A DNA stretch of 64,000 nucleotides from Pandoraea norimbergensis (GCF_001465545.3 NZ_CP013480.3:1922001-1986000); one strand, 5' to 3'. Counted from the first letter of the stretch, positions 16,746 through 25,494 are shown. Translations and numbers: made by a program. Notes: generated by a model not told the origin, from the sequence alone.

Positions 16746-18206
16746 ATGGGCGCAGAAGTGGTCGTATCCTCGTCGGAACCAAGGTTGCAGCAGCTCGAAC
16801 GGGCGCTCGACGACATTGGCGTGACGCCGTCACACAAGAAAATCCTCGCACTGATTCTGTTCGGGGTGTTGTTCGACGTTTTCGAGCAGAACGCTGTCGG
16901 TCTTGTGGGGCCGTTGCTGCGTGAGTACTGGGGCCTTTCCGGTGCGCAGATCGGCTTTCTCAATACGCTGACGTTCGGGGCCGCCGCGATCGGGCGATTG
17001 GGGTCCGGCTACATCGCCGACCGCTACGGACGCCGCACCATGCTGAGCATCAACCTGATGCTCTTCACGCTGGGCGCATTGATCTGCGCCTTGGCCACGA
17101 ACTACACCATGCTCGCCGCAGGGCGCTTCATCGTCGGCTTCGGTCTGGGCGGCGAGATCTCGATTGCCGTCACGATGCTGGCGGAGTTCTGCTCCTCGCG
17201 CTTCCGTGGCGTGGCCGTGGGCGCGATCAACGTCGCGGGTGGCGGGCTCGGCAATATGCTGGCGCCGGCGTTCGGTCTCGCGGTCTTTGCGTTCTTCCCG
17301 GGGCCGGATAGCTGGCGTTGGTTGTTCGGTTGTCTGGTGCTGCCAGCATTCTTCGTGCTGCTGTATCGCCGCTTCATTCCGGAGACGCCGCGCTTCTTGT
17401 TCTCCAAAGGCCGGGTGGAGGAAGCCAATCGTGTGCTCAACATTCTCGCCTCGGGCAAGCTCGGCAAGTCCGCCGGTGGGGAAAAGCGCTATCTGAGCGA
17501 AGCGCCGGAAGGTGAGCACCGCGCTCAGAAAGTGCGCTTGCGCGAGGTCTTCGTCGGACCGCTGGCGCGACGCACTGTCGCTGTGGGCATCGCCGTTTGC
17601 ATGACGTACGGCGCGCAGATTTCGGTGCTTACGTTGATGCCGACGATTCTCATGGCGCAGGGCTACACGCTCAACAAGAGCTTCCTGTTCACCATCGTGA
17701 TGCAGTCGGGCAGCTTGCTCGGTGCGATCACAGCGTCGTATTTCGGTTTCCGCTTTCCACGCAAACGTGTCCTGACGACTGGCGCCATCGCGGCGTGCGT
17801 CATCGGTTTGTGTTTCGGCTTTCTGTCGAAATCGCAGCCGTTGATTCTCGTGTTCGGCGCGGCTTTCCAGTTCTGTGTGCTTCTGCTCAATACGTCCATC
17901 TGGATTTACGCCCCCGAGCTTTACCCGACGCGAGTGCGCGCGTTCGGCACGGCGTTCATCCTCGCGCTGGGCACGCTGGCAGGCGCGGCAATGCCGCTGG
18001 TCGCCGGACGCGTGTTCGACCAATACGGCATCGGCGGCATGTTCGGGATGATGGCCGCGATGTACGCGGTGTTCGCCCTTGCGCTGACGTTCGCGCCGGA
18101 GACGTTCGGTAAGCCGATTGATGGTCCTGATGTGCCGGGTGATGCACCGAACGATACGACGCCTGCCACCGCGCGTGCTGCCGCAGGTGCGTCGCCCGCC
18201 GCCTGA
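16746..18206 (+). CDS. MFS transporter, organic-acid/sugar type
   Basis: This 486-residue carrier has twelve predicted membrane segments, the loop motif SGYIADRYGRRTML after helix 2 and the helix 4-5 segment RFIVGFGLGGEISIA. A cytoplasmic N-terminus of about 35 residues and a C-terminal Ala/Pro/Thr tail flank the membrane core. GGGAG eight bases before the ATG supports the start. It lies between an RpiR regulator and a racemase-fold gene, so it probably imports that protein's ligand. The substrate is unknown. Confidence 0.85.
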   Translation: MGAEVVVSSSEPRLQQLERALDDIGVTPSHKKILALILFGVLFDVFEQNAVGLVGPLLREYWGLSGAQIGFLNTLTFGAAAIGRLGSGYIADRYGRRTMLSINLMLFTLGALICALATNYTMLAAGRFIVGFGLGGEISIAVTMLAEFCSSRFRGVAVGAINVAGGGLGNMLAPAFGLAVFAFFPGPDSWRWLFGCLVLPAFFVLLYRRFIPETPRFLFSKGRVEEANRVLNILASGKLGKSAGGEKRYLSEAPEGEHRAQKVRLREVFVGPLARRTVAVGIAVCMTYGAQISVLTLMPTILMAQGYTLNKSFLFTIVMQSGSLLGAITASYFGFRFPRKRVLTTGAIAACVIGLCFGFLSKSQPLILVFGAAFQFCVLLLNTSIWIYAPELYPTRVRAFGTAFILALGTLAGAAMPLVAGRVFDQYGIGGMFGMMAAMYAVFALALTFAPETFGKPIDGPDVPGDAPNDTTPATARAAAGASPAA

Positions 18207-18260
18207 TTTTCCTGACGCGTTTTGATTTGTTCTGACTCGTTCTAACTCGCCGAGATTTTC

Positions 18261-18938
18261 ATGACTCAAATACTGCTCCTCAACCCGAACACGTCGACGG
18301 CGACGACGCAAATGATGGTCGACATCGCCCGATCGTATTTCGTCAGTGTGATGGCGTCGCCACCGACCGTCGTCGGGGCGACGGTGTCGCGCGGTGCCCC
18401 GATGATCGTCAACGAGCAGGATCTGGCCGTGGCAGCCGAGGCGGTGAACGACCCGCAGGTCGTGGCGCTGGCGGCGCAAGCGGATGGGGTGATCGTCGGT
18501 GCGTTTGGCGACCCGGGCATGGAGGCTTTGCGTGCGCGTCTGGAGGTGCCGGTCGTGGGGATCGGCACGGCCTCCGTGCGTGAGGCGGCAGAGGGCGGGC
18601 GTCGGTTCGGTATCGCCACTACGACGCCGCTGCTGGCCGATTCGATTGCGGCGAATGTGCGCAAGCTCGGGCTTGGCGCGAGCTTCACCGGATCGCGCTT
18701 TACGACGGGCGACCCACTGGCACTTGGGGATGTGCCTGCGCAACTGGAGACCAGTCTTGCAAGTGCTGTGCAGGCCTGCATTGCGCAAGACGGTGCGCAG
18801 GCCGTGGTCATCGGCGGCGGGCCGTTGGGGGAGGCGGCGCAGGCGTTGTGCGAGCGCTTCTCCATTCCCGTAATCGGGCCAGTGCCTGCGGCGTGTCGTG
18901 CTTTGCTTCACGCCATGCGGCTTGATGAAGCGGCTTGA
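18261..18938 (+). CDS. Asp/Glu/hydantoin racemase-fold protein lacking both usual cysteines
   Basis: The 225-residue protein begins with ILLLNPNTSTATTQMM, typical of the hydantoin/allantoin racemase branch. In that family the catalytic pair sits in GCFGDPG and LGCAG-like motifs. Here the first reads GAFGDPG and the second GGGPLG, so both cysteines are replaced. The two cysteines near the C-terminus (ALCERF, AACRALL) are in other places. It is therefore probably not a standard two-base racemase. It may be a lyase/isomerase of changed mechanism or a binding protein. It follows the MFS carrier by 54 bases on the same strand. Confidence 0.78.
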   Translation: MTQILLLNPNTSTATTQMMVDIARSYFVSVMASPPTVVGATVSRGAPMIVNEQDLAVAAEAVNDPQVVALAAQADGVIVGAFGDPGMEALRARLEVPVVGIGTASVREAAEGGRRFGIATTTPLLADSIAANVRKLGLGASFTGSRFTTGDPLALGDVPAQLETSLASAVQACIAQDGAQAVVIGGGPLGEAAQALCERFSIPVIGPVPAACRALLHAMRLDEAA

Positions 18939-19047
18939 ATGACGCCGCCTGAAAACCCGTTAAAGCGACAAAACGACGCAAACACGCGCGCCGTCGATGG
19001 TGCGAAATAAAACGTACGAGAGCATGCCGAACCCGGCAGGAGATGCC

Positions 19048-20406
19048 ATGAACCAACAACCTGTGTCGCCGGCCGGCGATACGAACAATGTCTTCGCGAA
19101 TCCGAGTCAGCAAATGCTCGACCCGATCTACAAGAAGATCATGTGGCGGATCATTCCGTTCATCTTCGTGCTGTGGATGCTGGCGTGGATCGACCGCGTA
19201 AACGTCGGCTTCGCGAAGCTGCAAATGCAGCAGGATCTGGGCTTTAGCGAAACGGTCTACGGCATCGGTGCGGGCATCTTCTTCCTCGGGTATTTTTTTC
19301 TGGAGATTCCGAGCAACTGGCTGTTGCTGCGCATCGGTGCGCGACGCACGCTGGCGCGAATTACGTTGGGCTGGGGGACGATTTGCGTGTTGATGATGTT
19401 CACGCATTCGCCAGCGTATTTCTATGTGATGCGTTTCCTGCTTGGCGCATTCGAGGCGGGTTTCCAGCCGGGGGTGTTGCTCTATCTCACGTTCTGGTTT
19501 CCGGCGCATCGGCGGGCGAAGGCGTTCGCGTGGTTCATCTCGGCGTCGGCAGTGTCGTCGGTCGTGGGGGCGCCGCTGGCTGGGGCGATCCTCAATGGGA
19601 TGCATGGTGTGAACGGTTGGGCGGGATGGCAGTGGCTGTTTCTGCTTGAAGGCGTGCCGACGGTGCTCGCGGGCATGCTGGCCGTGTGGTTTCTGGTGGA
19701 TAAGCCGGAGCAGGCCAGTTGGCTGTCTGAGCAGGAGAAGCGACTGCTTCAAGCGGATCTGGATCGTGACGGCGCAAGTGCTGGCAAGCGCGAGCACAGC
19801 TTCATGCTGGCCGTGCGCAGCCCGAAGCTGTGGTTGCTCACGGGGATCTACTTCGGCATCGTGGCGGCGAACGCGACGCTCTCGTTCTTCGCACCGACGA
19901 TCGTTCGGGCGTTGGGTCCGACCAACCCGTTGCATATCGGATTGCTCGTCGGCGTGATGTACGTGTTCGGGGCGATCTTCCAGATTGCGATTGGGTACAG
20001 CGCGGACAAGCGTCGCGAGGCACGGATGCATTGCGCGATTCCGGTGTTCATCGGTGCGTGCGGTTTGGCGGGTGTTGGGGTGTTTGCTGGGAGCAATGGC
20101 GTCGCGGCGTTCCTGTGTCTGGTGGTGGCCGTGTCGGGCACGATGGGTGCGATCCCGGTGTTCTGGCAATTGCCGAATGCTTACCTTGCAGGCGGCGCTG
20201 CTGCGATGGGTGTCGCGTTTATCAACTCGGTAGCGAATCTGGCCGGGTTTGGCTCGCCGTACTTGCTGGGTATCGTCAAGGACGCGACGGGCAACTTCAA
20301 CGGCGGCCTTTGGATCGTGGCGGCGCTCGAAGCGTTCGTCGCCGTGCTGATCTGGTGGCGGTTGCGTCGGCGGGAAGAGGCGGGTGGGGTGGGGGCGTTG
20401 GTTTGA
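19048..20406 (+). CDS. Anion:cation symporter (ACS family MFS)
   Basis: This 452-residue carrier has the ACS beginning FVLWMLAWIDRVNVGFAKLQ in helix 1 and EIPSNWLLLRIGARR between helices 2 and 3, as in tartrate, phthalate and glucarate carriers. The start at 19048 is chosen from GGCAGGAG at 19036-19042; an ATG at 18997 is in frame but has no such site. It lies 109 bases after the racemase-fold gene and may belong to the same transcription unit. The substrate is probably an organic anion; the sequence says no more. Confidence 0.86.
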   Translation: MNQQPVSPAGDTNNVFANPSQQMLDPIYKKIMWRIIPFIFVLWMLAWIDRVNVGFAKLQMQQDLGFSETVYGIGAGIFFLGYFFLEIPSNWLLLRIGARRTLARITLGWGTICVLMMFTHSPAYFYVMRFLLGAFEAGFQPGVLLYLTFWFPAHRRAKAFAWFISASAVSSVVGAPLAGAILNGMHGVNGWAGWQWLFLLEGVPTVLAGMLAVWFLVDKPEQASWLSEQEKRLLQADLDRDGASAGKREHSFMLAVRSPKLWLLTGIYFGIVAANATLSFFAPTIVRALGPTNPLHIGLLVGVMYVFGAIFQIAIGYSADKRREARMHCAIPVFIGACGLAGVGVFAGSNGVAAFLCLVVAVSGTMGAIPVFWQLPNAYLAGGAAAMGVAFINSVANLAGFGSPYLLGIVKDATGNFNGGLWIVAALEAFVAVLIWWRLRRREEAGGVGALV

Positions 20407-20919
20407 GGTGGGCTGTATTCAGTCGGCGATGGTCATGTGGGCGTCTCTAAGGCGGCATAAGTGCGTGCATCAAGCTGCGTAGAGCGCCGCATTCGATCTG
20501 GCGGTCACCTTGAAAATTTGCCGAGAAAGGGGCTGTTTTCTGTTGCTCAACGTGCGATTCGTCAGAGCTTTCCCAAGTACTTTCTAGGGATGCGTCCGAA
20601 TAAGGCGCGGTGCTGTAAAGTTGCGCTTCCCTGACATTGTCATGCGCTTCCTGGCCCAATATTCTTGAGCCGTCACGTCCCAAACGTGACCGGGATTTGC
20701 AGCCCGACAATGAGTTCACGGGCACACAGCCGCGATGTTCTGCGGCTATCGTGTGCATGATCCTGTACGTCTTCCTTATGGGTGGGCTTGGATTGGGACA
20801 CCGTCAGGTGTGCCGTTGAGCCATGTTCATTGCGGTCTGCAAACCTAATCCAATGCCCGCCCACCCTCCAGTAGATGGATGCGTGAGCGGGATTCAAACG
20901 GTTAGCAAAAGGACACCGC
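20407..20919. other. 513-base stretch without a convincing gene
   Basis: No frame here shows a recognisable protein; the longest open frames (103 codons leftward, 60 rightward) have no family features and poor start contexts. The composition looks less GC-rich than the neighbours. The one clear structure is the inverted repeat GTCACGT-CCCAA-ACGTGAC at 20672-20690. It may be an intergenic remnant next to the tRNA or hold the promoter of the small gene at 20920. Confidence 0.6.
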
Positions 20920-21168
20920 ATGACATTCCCCACATCTACCTCCCCCGCTGTTCGTGACTCACTCGACAGGCTGCAATGCCTGTCGGAACGCCTCGTCGCA
21001 CTTTGCATGGTGGCGGCAAATCAAGAGAGCGCGGAATCCATTCCTCCAGAATTCGCAAACGCATACTTCGAGCAGATGGGGGACCTTGCGGATGAAGTTC
21101 TCGATGTAACGCAACGGTTGGATGACGATTTGAGTTTTGTTGGCAACGGCATGCTCGTGCCCAATTGA
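20920..21168 (+). CDS. Small protein of unknown function (82 aa)
   Basis: I do not recognise this acidic, mostly helical protein (segments SLDRLQCLSERLVALCMVAA and FEQMGDLADEVLDVTQRL). The start is supported by AAAGGAC a few bases upstream, and a strong terminator hairpin at 21195-21217 follows the stop. These mark it as a stand-alone gene rather than noise. There is no signal peptide or membrane segment. It lies beside the tRNA-Ser gene in a poorly coding region, as small horizontally acquired genes often do, but no integrase is present. Confidence 0.6.
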   Translation: MTFPTSTSPAVRDSLDRLQCLSERLVALCMVAANQESAESIPPEFANAYFEQMGDLADEVLDVTQRLDDDLSFVGNGMLVPN

Positions 21169-21194
21169 TCCCGTCACCTTTTCGCCTTTGCTTG

Positions 21195-21220
21195 GTGCCT
21201 CTTACTACGAGAGGCACTTT
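21195..21220 (+). terminator. Intrinsic terminator of the 82-aa gene
   Basis: GTGCCTCT and AGAGGCAC form a perfect 8-base stem with a 7-base loop 26 bases after the stop codon, followed by TTTCACGTTTG. The T run is short but the position is right for the upstream small gene. Confidence 0.6.
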
Positions 21221-21378
21221 CACGTTTGTGCGTTTGTTATCGCGCCAAAGACCTGTCGCGGCGAGATGCAGGTCAGGGGCTGCTGCCTAGTTGCACTGAG
21301 CACACACGGAACGATCTGACTCTTGCTGAGCACCGACCGAAAAAGTCCGTTGCTAATATCGGGAACTTAAAGAAACTC

Positions 21379-21468
21379 TGGCGGAGGCGGTGAGATTCGA
21401 ACTCACGGAAGGGTTACCCCTTCGCTGGTTTTCAAGACCAGTCCATTAAACCACTCTGGCACGCCTCC
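21379..21468 (-). tRNA. tRNA-Ser (anticodon UGA)
   Basis: The leftward 90-base sequence folds as a class II tRNA. The acceptor GGAGGCG pairs with CGCCTCC and ends in encoded GCCA. The anticodon stem is CTGGT/ACCAG with loop CTTGAAA, giving anticodon TGA. The long variable arm is GAAGGG/CCCTTC and the T loop is GTTCGAATC. Serine identity rests on the anticodon and the long variable arm. It stands alone, divergent from the acyl-CoA synthetase. Confidence 0.97.
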
Positions 21469-21783
21469 GGGGCGTTGCGCACGACCAACTGTCGTGGCCT
21501 GTTGATGCCGTCTGGAACGACGGCTTCGAGAAGCGTGCGGTCCGGGGGAATCGGCGTCGGGTTTCCGACGCAGTCCGGTACCGCACGGCAGCGCGCATTA
21601 TACCCGCTCGCCTCCCGATGTGAAGCATCAAACACACCAAAATCGCCTCACACCCCGCTTAAATCCAAGAGTTCCCCCATCTCCCCCTTGTTTTGTCCGC
21701 GTCCGGCATGCATCATGCTTCCAGACGTACGGTGACCGCTCCCGGCGTGCCGTGCGAGGCCAGACATGACCCGGAGACACCGC
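21469..21783. other. Divergent intergenic region upstream of tRNA-Ser and the acyl-CoA synthetase
   Basis: No gene is seen. It holds a leftward promoter at 21597-21624 and a perfect 7-base hairpin GCGTCGG-GTTT-CCGACGC at 21554-21571 that would form in the tRNA leader. The stretch 21630-21720 is unusually rich in CCCC and poor in G on the plus strand. No clear promoter for the synthetase was recognised. Confidence 0.5.
21597..21624 (-). promoter_or_regulatory. Sigma-70 promoter, probably of tRNA-Ser
   Basis: On the minus strand TTCACA (21624-21619) and a perfect TATAAT (21602-21597) are separated by 16 bases. Transcription would start near 21590 and give a leader of about 120 bases before the tRNA. 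That is long but usual enough for a processed tRNA transcript. Confidence 0.6.
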
Positions 21784-23535
21784 ATGGATGCCGACACCTC
21801 CCGCGATTCCGCCCGTGAGACGTCAAATGACGCCAGTGGCGAGCGCGCGACCCATACCCGAAATTCCCCAAGCATCCCGAATACCGCGGGCGAAGCCGCC
21901 TTCGCGTGGCAGATTCCCACGCTCTACAACATCGGCGTGGACGTCTGCGATAAGTGGGCCGACGGCTCCAACCGTCTCGCCCTCATTCACGAGAGCGCCG
22001 ACGGTGTGCACGTGCGGCTCACCTTCGACGTACTAAAAGAACTCTCCAATCGACTCGCCAACGAATGGCGCGCCAACGGCGTCAAGGCCGGCGATCGCAT
22101 CGGCATTTTCCTGCCCCAGTCGCCCGCCACGCTCGTTGCCCACGTCGCAGCCTACAAGCTCGGCGCCATCGCCGTGCCGCTCTTCACGCTGTTCGGCCCC
22201 GAAGCGCTCGCCTACCGGCTGCAAAACTCCGGCGCCGCCGTCCTCGTCACGGACCTCGCCAGCATCGGCAAGATCGACGACATTCGCGGCGAGTTGCCCG
22301 ACCTGCGACTCGTCTATGTCGTCCACGACGATCTGCCCGAAGCCCATCACCATGTCTCGGATGACGAAGACTGGGGTGTCGCCGAAGATGGCTTGCTTGC
22401 GCTCTGGCCAGCCATCGCCCGGCGCGAAGCCGCTTTCGAGCCAGTGCAAACGCGTGCAGACGCGCCCGCGTTGATCATCTATACCTCGGGCACCACCGGC
22501 AAGCCGAAGGGTGCGCTGCACGCGCACCGCGTGTTGCTTGGGCATCTGCCCGGTGTCGAAACCTCGCACAACGGCTTTCCCCATGAAGGCGATCTGATCT
22601 GGACGCCCGCCGACTGGGCTTGGATCGGCGGGCTGCTCGATGTGCTGCTGCCAGCCCTTCACCATGGTGTGCCGGTGCTCTCGCGACGCTTCGAGAAGTT
22701 CGATCCGGTCGCCGCGTTCGATCTGATGGCGCGCCACGGCGTGCGCAACACGTTCCTGCCGCCCACTGCGCTCAAGATGCTGCGCACCGTTACGTCGCCA
22801 CGCGAACACTGGCCGCTGCAACTGCGTTCGGTCGCCAGCGGCGGAGAATCGCTCGGCCCCGAACTGCTGGCGTGGGGGCGCGAACACCTCGGCGTGGACA
22901 TCAACGAGTTCTACGGGCAGACGGAATGCAACATGGTGGTGTCGTCGTGCGCGTCGGAATTCCCCGCGCTGCCCGGCGCCATCGGACGTGCCGTGCGCGG
23001 TCACGCCGTGACCATCGTCGATGACGACGGTGTGCCGTTGCCGGTCGGTGCGGTCGGTAATATCGCGATTGCCCGGCCGAACCCAGTCATGTTCCTCGGC
23101 TACTGGCATAACCCCGACGCCACGATGGAAAAGTATCGCGGCGACTTCCTGCTCACCGGCGACGCGGGCTTTGTCGACGAACAGGGCTATATCACGTTCA
23201 CTGGCCGCTCGGACGACGTCATCACCAGCGCAGGCTATCGCATCGGCCCCGGGCCCATCGAAGACTGTCTGATCCGGCATCCGTCGGTCCAATTCGCCGC
23301 CGTGATCGGCGAGCCGGACGAACTTCGTACGGAAATCGTGAAGGCGTTCGTCGTGCTGCGCGAGGGCTTTGAACCGTCGGATGAACTGTCTCGTGAAATT
23401 CAGAATTTCGTGAAGACGCGGCTCGCCGCCCACGAATACCCGCGCAAGGTCGTGTTCCTGCCGGAATTGCCGATGACCGTCACTGGCAAGATCATTCGGA
23501 AGGCGCTGCGGGAGATCGGTACGGCGTTGGGGTGA
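21784..23535 (+). CDS. Acyl-CoA synthetase (acetyl/medium-chain acyl-CoA synthetase type)
   Basis: This 583-residue ANL enzyme has the P-loop-like motif IIYTSGTTGKPKG, the EFYGQTECN motif, the hinge region GRSDDVITSAGYRIGPGPIE and a C-terminal TVTGKIIRKALRE with the catalytic Lys. This pattern belongs to the acetyl-CoA/medium-chain acyl-CoA synthetase branch, distinct from the aryl ligase at 820. The start at 21784 is chosen from GGAG at 21772-21775. The first 45 residues are Ser/Thr/Asn-rich and probably disordered. It stands alone and ends at a shared terminator with hemW. The chain length of its substrate cannot be read. Confidence 0.83.
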   Translation: MDADTSRDSARETSNDASGERATHTRNSPSIPNTAGEAAFAWQIPTLYNIGVDVCDKWADGSNRLALIHESADGVHVRLTFDVLKELSNRLANEWRANGVKAGDRIGIFLPQSPATLVAHVAAYKLGAIAVPLFTLFGPEALAYRLQNSGAAVLVTDLASIGKIDDIRGELPDLRLVYVVHDDLPEAHHHVSDDEDWGVAEDGLLALWPAIARREAAFEPVQTRADAPALIIYTSGTTGKPKGALHAHRVLLGHLPGVETSHNGFPHEGDLIWTPADWAWIGGLLDVLLPALHHGVPVLSRRFEKFDPVAAFDLMARHGVRNTFLPPTALKMLRTVTSPREHWPLQLRSVASGGESLGPELLAWGREHLGVDINEFYGQTECNMVVSSCASEFPALPGAIGRAVRGHAVTIVDDDGVPLPVGAVGNIAIARPNPVMFLGYWHNPDATMEKYRGDFLLTGDAGFVDEQGYITFTGRSDDVITSAGYRIGPGPIEDCLIRHPSVQFAAVIGEPDELRTEIVKAFVVLREGFEPSDELSREIQNFVKTRLAAHEYPRKVVFLPELPMTVTGKIIRKALREIGTALG

Positions 23536-23579
23536 GGGCAGGGCGCTGTCGTCGCCCCGACGCATGATCGCCCTATGAA

Positions 23580-23617
23580 AAATGCCCGCCACATCTATCA
23601 GGATGTGGCGGGCATTT
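23580..23617. terminator. Bidirectional intrinsic terminator
   Basis: A perfect 16-base stem (arms 23580-23595 and 23602-23617) with a 6-base loop lies between the convergent synthetase and hemW genes. A-rich and T-rich ends occur on both sides, so it should stop transcription in both directions. Confidence 0.85.
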
Positions 23618-23648
23618 AAACAACGGTTTCGACTAGCGGTAACAGCGG

Positions 23649-24869
23649 TTAGCTACCCGATCGGTCCAGAAACATCCCTTGCAGGTCGTTCAGGAATCGC
23701 TGTCCCAACTCGGTCGGCGCAATGCGTTGCGGGTCGTCGACGAGCAGTCCCTTTTCGACGGCAGCCGTCAGCCCCTTCGCGATCTTCGACATCGGCAAGC
23801 CAGTGCGATCGGCGAACAACTCGCTTTTCACGCCGCCCGTGAGTCGCAGCGCGTTCAGCATGAACTCGAACGGCAGATCGCGCGCATCGACTTCGTTCTC
23901 TTCCTGCACGGCGCTGCCAGCGGCAGCCGCTTCCATAAAGCGTTGCGGATGCTTGTGCCGAATCTGACGCAAGACCCGATGCGGGAACGAAATCTTGCTA
24001 TGCGCGCCCGCCCCAATGCCGAGGTAGTCGCCGAATTCCCAGTAGTTCTGGTTGTGCTTCGCGCGACGAAGCGGTTGCGCATAAGCCGACACTTCGTAAT
24101 GCTCGAAGCCGCCAGCTGCCGTACGCTCGGCAATCCAGTCCTGCATGTCGGCCGCAGTGTCGTCGTCGGGCACGGTCGGCGGATACTTGTGGAATTGCGT
24201 GTTCGGTTCGAGCGTGAGGTGGTACAGCGACAAATGCGGCGGCGAGAAAGACAGCGCCGTTTCCACGTCCTGCTGACACTGCGCAAGCGTCTGGTTCGGC
24301 AGCGCGAACATCAGGTCGAGATTGAAGTTGTCGAAGTTCGCCTGCGCGATTTCGATGGCGTGACGTGCTTCGTCACCGTCGTGAATACGACCCAGCGCCT
24401 TCAGATGCTCGCTGTTGAAGCTCTGAATCCCGATCGACAGACGGTTGATGCCACTCGCCCGGAAACTGCGGAACTTGTCGGCTTCGAACGTGCCCGGGTT
24501 CGCCTCCATGGTGATCTCGGCGTCGGCGTCGAGCGGCAACAGCGCGCGCAAATCCGACAGCAACCGGTCAAGCCCGGCGGCCGACAGCAAGCTGGGCGTG
24601 CCGCCGCCGATGAAGACGGTATGCACCGGACGTCCCCACACCAACGGCAGCGATTGCTCCAGATCCTGACGCAACGCATCGAGATACGCTTGCTCGGGAA
24701 ACGCCTGCGCGCCGCCCGCGCCACGCCACTCGTGCGAGTTGAAGTCGCAATACGGGCACTTGCGCACGCACCACGGAAAGTGCACGTACAGCGACATCGG
24801 CGGCAAGGCCGGCAAGCTGATTTTGCCGGGCCGCAGGAAGTTCTGTACGGACATCGTGGATTCAGTCAT
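23649..24869 (-). CDS. hemW: Heme chaperone HemW (radical SAM)
   Basis: This 406-residue radical SAM protein carries Cys34, Cys38 and Cys41 in FPWCVRKCPYCDF, which bind the 4Fe-4S cluster, and a C-terminal HemN-like domain. HemW proteins were long annotated as oxygen-independent coproporphyrinogen oxidase but deliver heme to target proteins; they lack the extra cysteine of true HemN. The ATG at 24869 is preferred because GGGAGG lies 10 bases upstream. A GTG at 24878 overlapping the rdgB stop is the alternative. It is the last gene of the leftward rph-rdgB-hemW group. Confidence 0.92.
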   Translation of the reverse strand: MTESTMSVQNFLRPGKISLPALPPMSLYVHFPWCVRKCPYCDFNSHEWRGAGGAQAFPEQAYLDALRQDLEQSLPLVWGRPVHTVFIGGGTPSLLSAAGLDRLLSDLRALLPLDADAEITMEANPGTFEADKFRSFRASGINRLSIGIQSFNSEHLKALGRIHDGDEARHAIEIAQANFDNFNLDLMFALPNQTLAQCQQDVETALSFSPPHLSLYHLTLEPNTQFHKYPPTVPDDDTAADMQDWIAERTAAGGFEHYEVSAYAQPLRRAKHNQNYWEFGDYLGIGAGAHSKISFPHRVLRQIRHKHPQRFMEAAAAGSAVQEENEVDARDLPFEFMLNALRLTGGVKSELFADRTGLPMSKIAKGLTAAVEKGLLVDDPQRIAPTELGQRFLNDLQGMFLDRSGS

Positions 24870-24874
24870 ACCGC

Positions 24875-25492
24875 TCACGCCTCCCGGCCCAGCTTTTCGA
24901 GCAGCACACGCAGCGCGCGAGCGCGGTGGCTGTGGGCGTTCTTCACGGCAGGATCGAGTTCCGAAGCGGTCTGATTCAACGAACGAATCAGGAAGTGCGG
25001 GTCGTAGCCGAAACCGTGCGCGCCGCGCGGTGTGTCGACGATTTCACCGTCCCAGCGGCCTTCGGCAATGATCGGCTGCGGATCTTCGGCATGACGCACC
25101 AGCACCAAAGCAGCGAAGTAATACGCATCGCGATAGCCGGGCTTGTCGGCGTGCGGTGCCAGTTGTTCGATCAAATGCTTGTTATTGGCGGCATCCGACT
25201 TTTCACGACCCGCACGTGCGGCGTAGCGCGCCGAATAGACGCCCGGGGCCCCGCCGAGAATCGGCACGCACAGCCCCGAATCGTCTGCGAGCGCGGGCAG
25301 GCCGGTGGCCGCCGCCGCATGGCGTGCCTTGGTCAGCGCGTTCTCGATGAAGGTCACGTGCGGCTCTTCCGCCTCCGACACGCCGAGCATGCCCTGCGGC
25401 ACGAGTTCAATGCCGAGCGGCTCGAACAGCGACGCAAACTCACGCAGCTTGCCCGGGTTGTTCGACGCCAGCACGATCTTCTGCATCGCCAT
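24875..25492 (-). CDS. rdgB: XTP/dITP pyrophosphatase (non-canonical purine NTP)
   Basis: The 205-residue Ham1/RdgB protein begins with KIVLASNNPGKLREF, the substrate-binding signature, and contains ADDSGLCVPILGGAPGVYSARYA with the catalytic Asp and metal site. The C-terminal part has GAHGFGYDPHFL. It removes XTP and dITP from the nucleotide pool. It lies 2 bases after rph on the same strand and almost touches hemW, which shows an operon. Confidence 0.96.
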   Translation of the reverse strand: MAMQKIVLASNNPGKLREFASLFEPLGIELVPQGMLGVSEAEEPHVTFIENALTKARHAAAATGLPALADDSGLCVPILGGAPGVYSARYAARAGREKSDAANNKHLIEQLAPHADKPGYRDAYYFAALVLVRHAEDPQPIIAEGRWDGEIVDTPRGAHGFGYDPHFLIRSLNQTASELDPAVKNAHSHRARALRVLLEKLGREA

Positions 25493-25494
25493 CG

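Noticed and set aside
16830..18911. Leftward 693-codon open frame
   Set aside because: It spans two rightward genes and their gap; Arg/His-rich composition is typical of an antisense frame in GC-rich DNA.
20447..20758. Leftward 103-codon open frame
   Set aside because: No family features, no good start site and low-quality composition; it lies in the gene-poor stretch before the 82-aa gene.
20407..21468. tRNA-Ser as an integration site of a mobile element
   Set aside because: No integrase and no second copy of the tRNA 3' end were seen to the left, so an element cannot be supported.
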